Shown: positions 1 to 8,922, numbered from the stretch's first letter. The stretch is DNA of 64,000 nucleotides from Nocardioides sp. TRM66260-LWL (GCF_020075545.1 NZ_JAIQZK010000006.1:124001-188000), one strand, 5' to 3'. Made by a program: numbers and translations. Notes: generated by a model from the sequence alone, not told the origin.

Positions 1-991
1 CGGCCTTCAGGTCGGCGATCTCGGTGACGTAGACCGCCGCGATCATGCCCGGGAGGATCGTGATGAACGGGACGAGGATCTTCGGGAAGGCGCCGATGAT
101 CGGGGTCTTGCGGGCCGAGGAGATCGAGTCGGTCGCCATCGCGCGCTGCACCTCGACGAAGTTCGTCGTCCAGTAGCCGAAGGAGAGCACGAAGCCGAGG
201 CCGAAGACGATGCCGACGACGGAGAGGAAGTCGGAGGAGAAGCCGGTGAGCGCGGTGCCGGGCCAGGAGTTGAGCTGGTCGGCGGCGGGGGCGATCGTGC
301 CCGGGTTCGCGTTCGCGGCGGCCGTGATCTTGTCCTGCAGGCCGTTCCAGCCGCCCACGCGATGCAGGCCGAGCAGCGTCAGCGGCAGCAGGGCGGCGAC
401 GATCACGAAGAACTGCAGCACCTCGTTGTAGATCGCCGCCGAGAGCCCGCCGAGGGTGATGTAGGAGAGCACGATGACGGCTGCGACGATGAGCGCGACC
501 CACAGCGGCCAGCCGAGCAGGGCGTGCACGATGCTGCCGAGCAGGTAGAGGTTGACGCCGGCGATCAGCAGCTGGGCGAGCGCGAAGCTGAGCGCGTTGA
601 CCAGGTGGGCGCCGGTGCCGAAGCGGCGGCGCATGAACTCGGGCACCGAGCGCACCTTCGAGCCGTAGTAGAACGGCATCATCACCACGCCCAGGAAGAG
701 CATGGCCGGGATCGCGCCGATCCAGAAGTAGTGGACGGCCGGCAGGCCGAACTGGGCGCCGTTGGCCGACATGCCCATGATCTCGACCGCGCCGAGGTTC
801 GCCGAGACGAACGCCAGGCCGGTGACCCAGGCGGGCAGGGAGCGCCCGGAGAGGAAGAAGTCGACCGAGTCGGAGACCTGGCGGCGGGCCACGACGCCGA
901 TGCCGAGGACGACCGCGAAGTAGAGCGCGACGATCAGGTAGTCGATCGGCGCGGCGTCGATCAGGGTGGTCGCCAGGGGCGGGGGGACCAT
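1..991 (-). CDS. Sodium:solute symporter (SSS/SGLT-like), N-terminal part, runs off window
   Basis: A frame stays open from an ATG at 991 to the left edge (330 codons), so only the N-terminal part is here. The start has a good ribosome site (AAGGAG, 4 nt spacing). The translation has the alternating hydrophobic segments of an SSS-family Na+-coupled transporter. These include the early FFLSGRSLP motif, a conserved GGLSAAIYNE segment, and near the edge a stretch ending KILVPFITILPGMIA that resembles sugar symporters of the vSGLT branch. It should sit in the cytoplasmic membrane and import a small organic solute with sodium. The substrate cannot be told, and a sugar is only a guess from the SGLT-like motifs. 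It lies downstream of the siderophore-interacting protein gene on the same strand, 103 bp apart with its own ribosome site. Confidence 0.9.
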   Translation of the reverse strand, partial: MVPPPLATTLIDAAPIDYLIVALYFAVVLGIGVVARRQVSDSVDFFLSGRSLPAWVTGLAFVSANLGAVEIMGMSANGAQFGLPAVHYFWIGAIPAMLFLGVVMMPFYYGSKVRSVPEFMRRRFGTGAHLVNALSFALAQLLIAGVNLYLLGSIVHALLGWPLWVALIVAAVIVLSYITLGGLSAAIYNEVLQFFVIVAALLPLTLLGLHRVGGWNGLQDKITAAANANPGTIAPAADQLNSWPGTALTGFSSDFLSVVGIVFGLGFVLSFGYWTTNFVEVQRAMATDSISSARKTPIIGAFPKILVPFITILPGMIAAVYVTEIADLKA

Positions 992-1094
992 GGTGCTCCT
1001 TCGGGGTCGGTCCGAGTGCGTCCGGTCCGGGACGACCCCGAGCGGTCGTACGCCAAACCTTCGCGACGCTAGCCGCGCCCGACTGAGGGCAGCC

Positions 1095-2108
1095 TCACCC
1101 GAGGGGGCACGACCGCCCCTGCCGCCAGTAGCCCATGAAGGCGACGTCGCGGCGCGGCATGCCGTGCTCGCGCACCAGGGTGCGACGCAGCCCCGTGACG
1201 ACGCCCGCCTCGCCCGCGATCCAGGCGTAGCGGTCGACGAGGGCCGGGTGGGTCGGCGTCGCCCCCGCCGCGGGCGCCGCGACGAGCGGCTCGCCGGAGG
1301 CGGAGTGGGCGGCGGTCTCCCACAGGTCGGGGTCGATCTCGAGCCCGTCCGTGGTGCGCGGCGCGTCGAGCCCGAGCAGCGCGAGGACGGCGGCCGCGAG
1401 CGCCGTGCCCCGCTCGCCGCGCTCGCGGGCCAGCCACACGACCTCGACGCCGTCCGGGGCCGGGGTCAGCGGGGCGAGGGCCTCGACGTCGGCGCGCGTG
1501 GGCAGCTCGACGACGGCGTGGCCGCGGGCGTCGGCGGGCAGGTCGCGCAGGATGCCGGCGATCGCCGGCTGCGCGGTCTCGTCGCCGACGAGCAGGACCG
1601 GCGCGTCCGGGCCGGGCGGGCGCGGCGGGAGGAACTCGATCCCGCCGAAGGCATGGCCGCGCCGCGGCGCGATCAGGCCGACGCGGTCGCCCGGACGGGC
1701 CGCCAGCGCCCAGCGGCAGCCGGGGCCCTGGGGCGTCCCGGGGGCGTCCTCGTGCACCACGACGTCGACGACCAGCCGCCGCACGTCGTCCCGCTCGAGC
1801 ACGTCGCGCACGGTGTAGGTGCGCATCGCCCCGCGCTCGGCGGCCGGCAGGGCGCGCCAGGCGGCGTGCCAGTCGTCGGGCAGCAGGGCGACCGGCCGCG
1901 GCGCGGTGTCGCCGACGGGCAGGACGAGCTTGATCCGCTGGTCGAGCCAGGGCCCGTCGACGCCGAGGCCGTGCGGCCCGTCGAGGTCGGGCCCGACGAG
2001 CTCGAGGCGCACGAACGACGGGGCGAGGCGCCGGACGGCGGCGACCTCGACGTCGGCGAGCAGGAGCGGGCGTCCGGCGTCGACGGGGCGGGTGGGGGCG
2101 ATGGTCAC
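1095..2108 (-). CDS. Siderophore-interacting flavoprotein (SIP family)
   Basis: This encodes 337 aa of the SIP/FAD-binding-9 family, cytosolic flavoproteins that use NAD(P)H to reduce the iron of imported ferric siderophores. Seen in the translation: an N-terminal FAD-binding barrel with the flavin motif RTYTVRD near residue 125, and a C-terminal NAD(P)-binding half. I chose the GTG at 2108 because GGAGGT lies 4 nt upstream. A longer frame from a TTG at 2135 would begin inside the iron-box palindrome and has no ribosome site. A 29-bp IdeR/DtxR-like palindrome just upstream predicts repression by Fe2+. No siderophore synthesis or uptake genes are adjacent, so this looks like a stand-alone iron-release gene. 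Confidence 0.93.
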   Translation of the reverse strand: MTIAPTRPVDAGRPLLLADVEVAAVRRLAPSFVRLELVGPDLDGPHGLGVDGPWLDQRIKLVLPVGDTAPRPVALLPDDWHAAWRALPAAERGAMRTYTVRDVLERDDVRRLVVDVVVHEDAPGTPQGPGCRWALAARPGDRVGLIAPRRGHAFGGIEFLPPRPPGPDAPVLLVGDETAQPAIAGILRDLPADARGHAVVELPTRADVEALAPLTPAPDGVEVVWLARERGERGTALAAAVLALLGLDAPRTTDGLEIDPDLWETAAHSASGEPLVAAPAAGATPTHPALVDRYAWIAGEAGVVTGLRRTLVREHGMPRRDVAFMGYWRQGRSCPLG

Positions 2109-2127
2109 GACGACCTCCTCGATCGAG

Positions 2128-2156
2128 TGAGGCAAGCCTAACTTAGGCTTACCTCA
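2128..2156 (-). promoter_or_regulatory. IdeR/DtxR-type iron box upstream of the SIP gene
   Basis: On the minus strand the arms TGAGGTAAGCCTAA and TTAGGCTTGCCTCA flank a single central G. They are complementary except at one position, giving a 29-bp near-perfect palindrome. It can be read as two overlapping 19-bp boxes related to the actinobacterial iron-repressor consensus TTAGGTTAGGCTAACCTAA. It ends 20 bp before the GTG start, where a bound repressor would block transcription. The family assignment is inferred from the motif and from the iron-related gene it precedes. Confidence 0.8.
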
Positions 2157-2181
2157 CTCGCGAGGCTGCGTCGGACGGTCG

Positions 2182-2757
2182 TCAGATCGACGTGCGGTGG
2201 AACCGCTGGAAGCTGCGCGACGGCGTCGGACCGCGCTGGCCCTGGTAGCGCGAGCCGTACTTCTCCGAGCCGTACGGGTGCTCGCTCGGCGAGGACAGCC
2301 GGAAGAAGCAGAACTGGCCGATCTTCATGCCGGGGTAGAGCTTGATCGGCAGGGTCGCGACATTGGCGAGCTCGAGCGTCACGTGGCCGGAGAAGCCGGG
2401 GTCGACGAAGCCGGCCGTCGCGTGGGTGAGCAGGCCCAGGCGGCCCAGCGACGACTTGCCCTCGACGCGCGCGGCGATGTCGTCGGGCAGGGTCACGGTC
2501 TCGTAGGTGGAGCCGAGCACGAACTCGCCGGGGTGCAGGATGAACGGCTCGTCGCCCTCGGGCTCGACCTCGCGGGTCAGGTCGGACTGGTCGGCCGCCG
2601 GGTCGATCGAGGGGTACTTGTGGTTGTCGAAGACGCGGAAGTAGCGGTCGAGCCGCACGTCGATCGACGAGGGCTGGAGCATCGCGGGGTCCCACGGGTC
2701 GAGCCCGATGCGGCCGGCGTCGAGCTCGGCCACGATGTCCCGGTCGGAGAGCAGCAC
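2182..2757 (-). CDS. dcd: dCTP deaminase (probably dUMP-forming)
   Basis: This 191-aa protein starts LLSDRDI, the classic start of Dcd, and carries the trimeric dUTPase-fold core with the active-site block [19 protein letters not shown] around residues 111-129. It also has the C-terminal Tyr/Gln-rich tail (SRYQGQRG) that closes over the nucleotide. Dcd deaminates dCTP to supply dUTP for dTMP synthesis; actinobacterial members such as the Mycobacterium tuberculosis enzyme also hydrolyse the triphosphate. Whether this one is bifunctional is inference. The GTG start at 2757 sits 7 nt after a TAGGCT hexamer (2765-2770, minus strand), which suggests a leaderless mRNA. It is divergent from the SGNH hydrolase gene. 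Confidence 0.96.
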   Translation of the reverse strand: MLLSDRDIVAELDAGRIGLDPWDPAMLQPSSIDVRLDRYFRVFDNHKYPSIDPAADQSDLTREVEPEGDEPFILHPGEFVLGSTYETVTLPDDIAARVEGKSSLGRLGLLTHATAGFVDPGFSGHVTLELANVATLPIKLYPGMKIGQFCFFRLSSPSEHPYGSEKYGSRYQGQRGPTPSRSFQRFHRTSI

Positions 2758-2827
2758 GCGCGCGAGCCTAGTGCGTGACGCATCCCCCCGGTCGTCGACG
2801 TCCCGCGGCGGGTGGCAGGCTCGGCCC

Positions 2828-3607
2828 GTGCCGCAGCCCTTCCGTCGCTACGTCGCCCTCGGCGACTCCTTCACCGAGGGCGTGGGCGACCTCGACCCGA
2901 CGCGTCCGCACGGCGTGCGCGGCTGGGCCGACCGGGTCGCCGACGTGCTCGCCGCCGCGACGCCGCCCGCCGAGCCGTTCGGCTACGCCAACCTGGCGAT
3001 CCGCGGGCGCAAGCTCCCCGCCATCCTCGCCGAGCAACTCGACCCCGCCCTCGCGCTCGCGCCGGACCTCGTCACGCTCTACGCCGGCGGCAACGACATC
3101 CTCCGGCCGCGGGTCGACGTCGACGCGCTCGCCGCCGCGCTCGAGGACGCCGTCGCCCGGCTGCGCGCCGGCGGCGCCCGCGTGCTCGTGTGGACGCCCG
3201 CCGACACCGGCGACTCCGCGATCTACCGCCCCCTGCGCTCCCGCTTCGAGCGCTACGCCGACCTCGTGCGCGCCCTCGCAGCACGGCAGGGAGCGGACGT
3301 CGTCGACTTCTGGACGCTGCGCGAGTACCGCGATCCGCGCTACTGGTCGGCCGACCGGCTGCACATGGGCCCGGTCGGGCACCAGCGGATGGCGATCGCG
3401 GTGCTCGACGTGCTCGGCGTCGAGCACGACCTCGCCCCGCTCCCGCTGCCGCCGCTCCCCCGCCGCGGCCGGGTCGGCCGCGTGCTCGACGACGCCCGCT
3501 GGACCCGCGACGAGCTCGGCCCCTGGGTGACGCGTCGGCTCACCGGACGCTCGTCCGGCGACGGGCTCAGCCCGCGGTACGCGGGGCTGGTCGATCCGCG
3601 GGGCTGA
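2828..3607 (+). CDS. SGNH/GDSL-type hydrolase
   Basis: This 259-aa protein has all four blocks of the SGNH hydrolase fold. GDSFTEG near residue 12 carries the nucleophile Ser, NLAIRG gives the Gly block, GGND near residue 87 gives the Asn block, and [11 protein letters not shown] near residue 178 carries the Asp-x-x-His of the triad. No signal peptide is seen, so it should act in the cytosol as an esterase, lipase or acetyl-hydrolase on an unknown ester. The GTG at 2828 is preferred to the in-frame upstream extension because homology begins there and a CAGGCT hexamer ends exactly 6 nt before it (leaderless pattern). About 60 C-terminal residues beyond the catalytic domain are basic and unassigned. 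Confidence 0.9.
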   Translation: MPQPFRRYVALGDSFTEGVGDLDPTRPHGVRGWADRVADVLAAATPPAEPFGYANLAIRGRKLPAILAEQLDPALALAPDLVTLYAGGNDILRPRVDVDALAAALEDAVARLRAGGARVLVWTPADTGDSAIYRPLRSRFERYADLVRALAARQGADVVDFWTLREYRDPRYWSADRLHMGPVGHQRMAIAVLDVLGVEHDLAPLPLPPLPRRGRVGRVLDDARWTRDELGPWVTRRLTGRSSGDGLSPRYAGLVDPRG

Positions 3608-3932
3608 CAGCGCAGGAATCCCCGGATATCCGGGGATTCCTGCGCTCCGTGACGCCTACGGCACCTCGACGGGCCGAACGACGTGCCGTACGCGTCACGC
3701 AAGCCGACCCCAGCCGGACCGGCCCCCAGCCGGGACGGGCATGAGGCTCCGTCGTGCCACGCCGACCGCAACCCCGACCGCGCCCGCTGCGCCGACCCGC
3801 GACTGGACGACGTCCGCCTCGGCCATCCTGCACTCCCACCGACCCACGGGCTCGGCTCGCCGCCGCTGTGACACCACCGGCCGTCCGCGCCGGCCCCTGG
3901 GGTAACATCCCACCCGCCGGTCAGCCGGCATT
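3608..3932. other. Gene-free stretch before tRNA-Gly with two hairpins
   Basis: No convincing gene is present in these 325 bp. Besides the 38-bp palindrome there is a second inverted repeat at 3649-3698 (arms GTGACGCCTACGGCAC and GTGCCGTACGCGTCAC, 16 bp with one mismatch, 18-nt loop). TAACAT at 3902-3907 is a possible -10 element for the tRNA gene. Short frames on both strands have no ribosome site or recognisable protein. Confidence 0.6.
3609..3646. terminator. 38-bp perfect palindrome after the SGNH gene
   Basis: A perfect inverted repeat with no loop is centred between 3627 and 3628. Its core is TCCCCGGATATCCGGGGA. It begins 2 bp after the TGA of the hydrolase gene and would fold into a very stable hairpin without a T tract, as many actinobacterial terminators do. 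The same 18-bp core recurs at 43775-43792, so it may belong to a palindromic repeat family. Confidence 0.7.
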
Positions 3933-4008
3933 GCGGATGTAGCTCAGTTGGTAGAGCGCGACCTTCCCAAGGTCGATGTCGCGAGTTCGAGTCTCGTCAT
4001 CCGCTCCA
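3933..4008 (+). tRNA. tRNA-Gly (anticodon CCC), CCA encoded
   Basis: A full cloverleaf can be drawn. The acceptor stem GCGGATG/CATCCGC is perfect, the D stem is GCTC/GAGC, the anticodon stem CGACC/GGTCG holds loop TTCCCAA (anticodon CCC), and the T arm is GCGAG-TTCGAGT-CTCGT with one G-T pair. The discriminator is T, followed by an encoded CCA. It decodes GGG glycine codons. It stands alone, between the SGNH hydrolase and a convergent secreted-protein gene. Confidence 0.97.
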
Positions 4009-4039
4009 TCTCCCTCTGGGCGAACGGCCTGCGCAGGGC

Positions 4040-4651
4040 TCAGGTGATGGTCGTCGAGATGAAGGGGTCGGTCGACGAGCGGGCGTACGACACCGTCACC
4101 GCAGGTAGTCCGACGTCCTGCCCCGCCACCGCACGATACGGCGTGATGACGACCTGAAGCGGGACGGCTGCATCAGATCTGAAGCAGGCGAACTTGAGGC
4201 TGGCCGCGGTGATCCCCGACGACGAGGTCCGCACGAACACGAACGAGTCGTGCTGCCCAGCGGGAGAGAAAGCAGTCGCCCACTCGGCGTAGTCCGAGGG
4301 GCCGGTCCACGAGGTGCCGCCCGGCCGAACCGCCCCTGAGTACGTCTCCCCCGTCACGAGATAGGGGCCTGGTGTGGCCGGGCGGACCAGGGCCTCGACC
4401 TTTGAGAGGCCGGGGGGACTGGCGGAGATCGTCACCTCGAAGAAGACGATCAGGGACGCCGCACTCGGCCCGCTCGTGCCGAGAGAGCCCGTGCCGTAGC
4501 CGTCCGGGTTGGACGTGACCACGACGGTCGGCGCAGCCGACTCTGCGAAGGCCGGCGCGGCCGAGATGACCGTGATCGCGGGGGCCGCCCAGGCTGCGGA
4601 CCGCAGCACGGCACGTCGCGACGAAGTGGGCGGAGTCGCGGGACGGGACAT
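4040..4651 (-). CDS. Secreted protein of unknown function, Tat-like signal
   Basis: This 203-aa protein begins with SSRRAVLRSAAW followed by a hydrophobic stretch ending APAFA-ESA, which looks like a twin-arginine (Tat) signal peptide with cleavage near residue 36. The mature part is about 165 aa, rich in Ser, Thr, Val and Pro, with a single Cys and a beta-sheet-like alternation, as in small exported actinobacterial proteins. I recognise no enzyme motif. The ATG at 4651 is taken because the signal peptide starts there; the ribosome site is weak. It is divergent from another secreted-protein gene at 4966 and converges on tRNA-Gly. Confidence 0.75.
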   Translation of the reverse strand: MSRPATPPTSSRRAVLRSAAWAAPAITVISAAPAFAESAAPTVVVTSNPDGYGTGSLGTSGPSAASLIVFFEVTISASPPGLSKVEALVRPATPGPYLVTGETYSGAVRPGGTSWTGPSDYAEWATAFSPAGQHDSFVFVRTSSSGITAASLKFACFRSDAAVPLQVVITPYRAVAGQDVGLPAVTVSYARSSTDPFISTTIT

Positions 4652-4965
4652 GCCAGCCTGCTTTCGCTCGGAGACGTCTGCACACTAGCGATCAGGGACG
4701 TCCGCTGCGACCGCCTCTGCATCGATGCTGCGACCCGCGGAACCAGCGTGACGTCGGTCATTCGCCCCCACCTCCGGGGGAGGCTCCGAATCCGGCCCGA
4801 CGCGGCGTCGCACGTACCGTCGACGACGCCCGCCAGCAACCCCCGGCGGGCGCCGGACGCGGCCTCCCTGTCGCGTCCCCCGGGGTGGCCGCCGCCTCCG
4901 ATCGGGGCGGGGCCACCTCGGCGCATCTCAAGACTCCTTCAAGGGGTCGTCGCCAGGATGGCGCC
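4652..4965. other. Divergent promoter region between two secreted-protein genes
   Basis: This 314-bp stretch holds no gene I can support. On the minus strand TAGTGT (about 4681-4686) is a possible -10 for the left-hand gene. On the plus strand CAGGAT at 4954-4959 lies exactly 6 nt before the ATG at 4966, suggesting a leaderless transcript. Confidence 0.5.
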
Positions 4966-5616
<651 letters not shown>

Positions 5617-5670
5617 CCCGGGGACCGTCCGCCCGAGGACGACCTCGCTCGCCCGCCTAGGCTGGAGCGC

Positions 5671-6303
5671 GTGACGTTCGAAGGCTTCCCCGTGGCGGCG
5701 CTCGACTTCTACGACGACCTCGAGGTCGACAACACCAAGTCGTTCTGGGAGGCCCACAAGCACGTCTACGCCGAGAGCGTGAAGGCGCCGTTCGAGGCCC
5801 TCGCCGCCGCGCTCGAGCCCGAGTTCGGCCGGATGAAGGTGTTCCGGCCCTACCGCGACGTCCGGTTCAGCAAGGACAAGACGCCCTACAAGACCCACCA
5901 GGGCGGCTTCGTCGGCGTCGCGCCCTCGACCGGCTGGTACGTGCAGCTGGCGCCCCAGGGCCTGATGACCGGCGGCGGGTTCTACGAGGCGTCCGGCCCG
6001 CGGCTCGCGCACTTCCGCGAGGCCGTCGACCACGACACGTACGGCTCGGAGCTCGAGGCGATCCTCGAGGGGCTCGTCGGCCTCGGCCTGGAGGTCGGCG
6101 GCGACCGGCTCAAGACGACCCCGCGCGGCTACGACGCCGACCACCCCCGCATCGAGCTGCTGCGCCACCGCTCGCTCACGGTCCGCCACCACCACGGCTT
6201 CGGCCCCGCCATCCACACCCCTGACGCGCTGGAGCTGATCCGCGACGACTGGCGCGCCCTGCGGCCGCTCGTCGAGTGGGCCCAGCGCCACGTCCAGGAC
6301 TGA
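5671..6303 (+). CDS. DUF2461 family protein
   Basis: This 210-aa protein matches the DUF2461/TIGR02453 family over its length. Near the N-terminus it has the typical FYDDLEVDNTKSFWEAHK segment, then FRPYRDVRFSKDKTPYKTHQG around residues 56-76 and WYVQLAP/GGGFYEASGP after it. The function of the family is unknown; these are cytosolic proteins common in bacteria and fungi. The GTG start at 5671 lies 7 nt after TAGGCT (5658-5663), a leaderless arrangement. The LLM oxidoreductase follows 24 bp downstream and could be co-transcribed. Confidence 0.9.
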   Translation: MTFEGFPVAALDFYDDLEVDNTKSFWEAHKHVYAESVKAPFEALAAALEPEFGRMKVFRPYRDVRFSKDKTPYKTHQGGFVGVAPSTGWYVQLAPQGLMTGGGFYEASGPRLAHFREAVDHDTYGSELEAILEGLVGLGLEVGGDRLKTTPRGYDADHPRIELLRHRSLTVRHHHGFGPAIHTPDALELIRDDWRALRPLVEWAQRHVQD

Positions 6304-6327
6304 GCCCCCGCCAACGAAGGCACCACG

Positions 6328-7338
6328 ATGCGACCCCTGCGCCGGCTCGGCTTCCTCACCATCGGCCTCTTCGACCCCGCCGATCCCGGCCCCGGCCACG
6401 CATCGGTGCTGGAGATCGTCGAGCTCGGCGAGCGGCTCGGCTTCGACAGCGCCTGGCTGCGCAGCCGCCACCTTCAGGCCGGCATCTCCTCGCCGCTCGC
6501 GGTCATCGCCGCCGCGTCCCAGCGCACCTCGCGCATCCACCTGGGCACGGCGGTGATGCCCCTGGGCCTGGAGAACCCGTTCCGTCTCGCGGAGGACCTC
6601 GCCACCGTCGACCTGCTGGCCGGCGGACGCCTCGAGCCCGGCTTCAGCACCGGCACGCCGCTGCACTTCGAGCACCTCCGGGAGGCGCTCTACCCCGGCA
6701 CCCACGAGCTGGAGGACCTCGGCCCGGGTCGCCTCGAGCGCCTGCTGAGCGCGTTGCGCGGCGAGCCGGTCACCGACTTCGAGGGGACGGTGGGCATCGA
6801 GCAGTACCTGCGCTCGGCGCAGCCGCACGTGCCGGGCCTCGCGGCGCGGGTGTGGCAGGGCGTCGGCAGCGTCGCCTCGGCCGAGACGGCCGGCAGACTG
6901 GGCCTCAACCTGCTGACCAGCAGCGTGGTGCGGGCCGAGGACGACGTCGTCGACCTGGACGCGATCCAGCGCCGGCACATCGACGCGTTCCGCGCCCAGC
7001 ACCCCGACGGCGAGGCGGCGCGGGCGTCTCTCGGCCCGGTGGTCATCCCGACCGACTCCGCCACGCCCGACCAGGTCGCCCGGTACGCCGCCTACGTCGA
7101 GAGCCGCGCGGGACGGGTCGGGGTGCCGCAGGGGCCCGGACGCCTGCTCTTCGCCCCCGACCTGCTCGGCACGTCCGAGCAGCTGGCCGAGCGGCTGTCC
7201 GCGCTAGCGGCCTTCCAGGCCGTCGACGAGCTGGTCGTCGCGCTGCCCTTCACCCTCGAGCACGCCGACTACGTGCAGATCCTCACCGACCTCGCCGAGC
7301 GGCTCGGCCCCCTGCTCGGGTGGACGCCGGCCGGCTGA
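6328..7338 (+). CDS. LLM-class flavin-dependent oxidoreductase
   Basis: This 336-aa protein is a luciferase-like monooxygenase-family TIM barrel. Features seen are an N-terminal LGFLTIGLFDP strand, the ELGERLGFDSAWLR segment, the RIHLGTAVMPLGLENPFRLAEDLATVDLLAGGR block typical of the family around residues 70-103, and a C-terminal region with many acidic helices. Such enzymes use FMN or F420 to oxidise small organic substrates; neither substrate nor cofactor can be told here. The ATG at 6328 has GAAGG upstream. Its TGA abuts the stop codon of the convergent FBP-domain gene, the two forming TGATCA at 7336-7341. Confidence 0.9.
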   Translation: MRPLRRLGFLTIGLFDPADPGPGHASVLEIVELGERLGFDSAWLRSRHLQAGISSPLAVIAAASQRTSRIHLGTAVMPLGLENPFRLAEDLATVDLLAGGRLEPGFSTGTPLHFEHLREALYPGTHELEDLGPGRLERLLSALRGEPVTDFEGTVGIEQYLRSAQPHVPGLAARVWQGVGSVASAETAGRLGLNLLTSSVVRAEDDVVDLDAIQRRHIDAFRAQHPDGEAARASLGPVVIPTDSATPDQVARYAAYVESRAGRVGVPQGPGRLLFAPDLLGTSEQLAERLSALAAFQAVDELVVALPFTLEHADYVQILTDLAERLGPLLGWTPAG

Positions 7339-7830
7339 TCAGGCGGCGAGCACGCGTCCGACGAAGGCCTCGACGTTGGCCTCGAGGCGGGCGATGCGGT
7401 CCTCCAGCGGAAGCGTCTCGTGCATGCCGACCGAGCCGGTCGAGAGCCGCCCGCGCAGGTAGAGCGAGCACTGCAGGTCGTCGCACACGTAGGTGCCGAC
7501 CGAGTCGCCGCGCTGCCCCGCCTTGCCGGCCCGGGGCGCGACCAGCAGCGAGACGCCGCCGGTGCGCGCGGTGAGGCACAGGCTGCACATGCTGCGCCGG
7601 CCGACGCCGGCCGTCCGGTCGGAGGCGCGCAGCACCAGGCCCTGCGCGACGCCGTCGCGTCGCACGACGAGGTAGCCCCGCGCCGGCGACTGCGGGTCGC
7701 GCCACCCGAGGTAGTCGAGATCGGCCCACGGGACGGCGCCGAGGTCGCGCGGCACGGGCAGTCGCCGGGCCTCGCCCTTGCTGCAGTTGACGAAGCTGGC
7801 CCGGATCTCCGGCTCGGTGAGGGCGTCCAT
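7339..7830 (-). CDS. FBP-domain (EF-G-binding, treble-clef zinc) protein
   Basis: This 163-aa protein resembles the FBP domain, the C-terminal zinc-binding domain of FusB-type proteins that bind elongation factor G. Seen are an N-terminal helix with SFVNCSKGE, a strand region, and two Cys pairs, MCSLC near residue 83 and VCDDLQC near residue 115, that would hold one zinc ion. A helical C-terminus follows. FusB relatives release stalled EF-G and protect from fusidic acid; most chromosomal actinobacterial members are uncharacterised. The ATG at 7830 lies 6 nt after TACGGT, a leaderless promoter pattern. Confidence 0.85.
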   Translation of the reverse strand: MDALTEPEIRASFVNCSKGEARRLPVPRDLGAVPWADLDYLGWRDPQSPARGYLVVRRDGVAQGLVLRASDRTAGVGRRSMCSLCLTARTGGVSLLVAPRAGKAGQRGDSVGTYVCDDLQCSLYLRGRLSTGSVGMHETLPLEDRIARLEANVEAFVGRVLAA

Positions 7831-7890
7831 GCCCCGACCGTAGGCAGGGAACGGCGCCGGACGCGACCGGGTTTCCGGACGGGTGGGCCG

Positions 7891-8388
7891 TCAGCCGGCG
7901 GCGGTGAAGCTGGCCATCGTCCGCTCGGGCTCCCAGAAGGCGCGCATGGAGGCGACGCGGCCCTCGTCGTCGACGACGTAGACCATCACCAGCTCGGTGG
8001 TGGTGTGCGAGCCGTCGGCGAACCCGGTGCGGATGCGTCCGACGTTCGCGCAGGTGTTGCTGCCGGGGTTGGCGAACGAGGCGTCGATCTCGAACCGGAA
8101 GGTCGCGATCGGAGCGATCGCCTGCGACCAGAAGGCCCGGATGCCGTCATGCCCGTGGTGCCCGCGGCCCTCGGGGTCGAACATCGACGGCCCCACGGGG
8201 TCCTCCAGCACCGCGTCGGGGGCGTAGACCGTCAGCCAGGTGGCCAGGTCGCCGCGTGCGACGGCGGAGTAGGAGCGCATCGACGCCACGCGGGCGGGGT
8301 GGTCGTCGACGGGCGCGTGCCAGTGGACGGCGTCGGACGTCAGCGCCGGGTGGACGGTGCGCGGCGGCGAGGAGGGCTGCGAGGACAT
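7891..8388 (-). CDS. NTF2-like / SnoaL-type protein
   Basis: This 165-aa protein has the cone-like NTF2 fold signature. A helix with YSAVARGDLATWLTVYAPDAVLEDP comes first, then HDGIRAFWSQAI, then long beta strands ending in a short tail. Proteins of this kind include ketosteroid isomerases, SnoaL cyclases and many stress proteins of unknown activity. No catalytic residue pattern lets me choose, so enzyme activity is not claimed. The ATG at 8388 follows TAGCAT by exactly 6 nt, suggesting its own leaderless transcript although the Rrf2 gene ends only 42 bp upstream. Confidence 0.8.
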   Translation of the reverse strand: MSSQPSSPPRTVHPALTSDAVHWHAPVDDHPARVASMRSYSAVARGDLATWLTVYAPDAVLEDPVGPSMFDPEGRGHHGHDGIRAFWSQAIAPIATFRFEIDASFANPGSNTCANVGRIRTGFADGSHTTTELVMVYVVDDEGRVASMRAFWEPERTMASFTAAG

Positions 8389-8430
8389 GGCGGGATGCTA
8401 GGCCCGACGCCGCCCGGATTGGAACAGGTT

Positions 8431-8889
8431 CTAGTGAGGTTGCCAGGCGTCCTCGCGCGCGGTGCGCGCCGTGACGACCTCGGGCAGCTCGCCGTCGGCC
8501 AGCTGCTGGATGCTCACCTGCTCGAAGACGTCGCGCAGCGCGTCGCGCGCGGCGATCCAGACGTGCTGGAGCACGTCGGCGGAGTCGTTGTAGGTGACCG
8601 CCTCGGGTCGCAGGCCGTAGACGGAGACCAGCGGGCCGTCGACGGCCCGGATGATGTCGGCCACCGAGATCGCGCTGGCCTCGCGCGCCAGGCGCCAGCC
8701 GCCGGACTGCCCGCGCTGCGACATGACGACGCCCGCCCGGCGCAGGTCGGCGAGGATCGCCTGGAGGAAGCCGTGCGGGATCTCCTGGAGCCGGCCGAGC
8801 TCCTCGGCGCTCACCGGCTTGTGGTCGTTGCGGGCCGCCATCTCGATCAGCGCACGCAGTGCGTAGTCGGACTTGGCGGAGACGCGCAT
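8431..8889 (-). CDS. Rrf2-family transcriptional regulator without Fe-S cysteines
   Basis: This 152-aa protein has the Rrf2 winged helix. It opens with MRVSAKSDYALRALIEMA, has a recognition helix around ISMUL-type positions (IPHGFLQAILADLRRAG) and the wing motif RGQSGGWRLAR near residue 65, followed by a dimerisation helix. The family includes IscR, NsrR and CymR. No Cys occurs anywhere in the protein, so it cannot bind an Fe-S cluster as IscR or NsrR do and must sense something else, or act as a CymR-like partner-controlled repressor. A 16-bp palindrome at 8907-8922 just upstream could be its own operator. Confidence 0.92.
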   Translation of the reverse strand: MRVSAKSDYALRALIEMAARNDHKPVSAEELGRLQEIPHGFLQAILADLRRAGVVMSQRGQSGGWRLAREASAISVADIIRAVDGPLVSVYGLRPEAVTYNDSADVLQHVWIAARDALRDVFEQVSIQQLADGELPEVVTARTAREDAWQPH

Positions 8890-8906
8890 GGGACCAGTGT
8901 GTCAGA

Positions 8907-8922
8907 CGACTCGATCGAGTCG
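8907..8922. promoter_or_regulatory. Palindromic candidate operator upstream of the Rrf2 gene
   Basis: CGACTCGATCGAGTCG is a perfect 16-bp palindrome 17 bp upstream of the Rrf2 start. It sits just before CACACT, a -10-like hexamer at 8896-8901 that ends 6 nt before the ATG. Autoregulation is inferred from position only. Confidence 0.45.

Noticed and set aside
2108..2135. TTG start at 2135 for the siderophore-interacting protein
   Set aside because: It would begin inside the iron-box palindrome and lacks a ribosome site, whereas the GTG at 2108 has GGAGGT correctly spaced.
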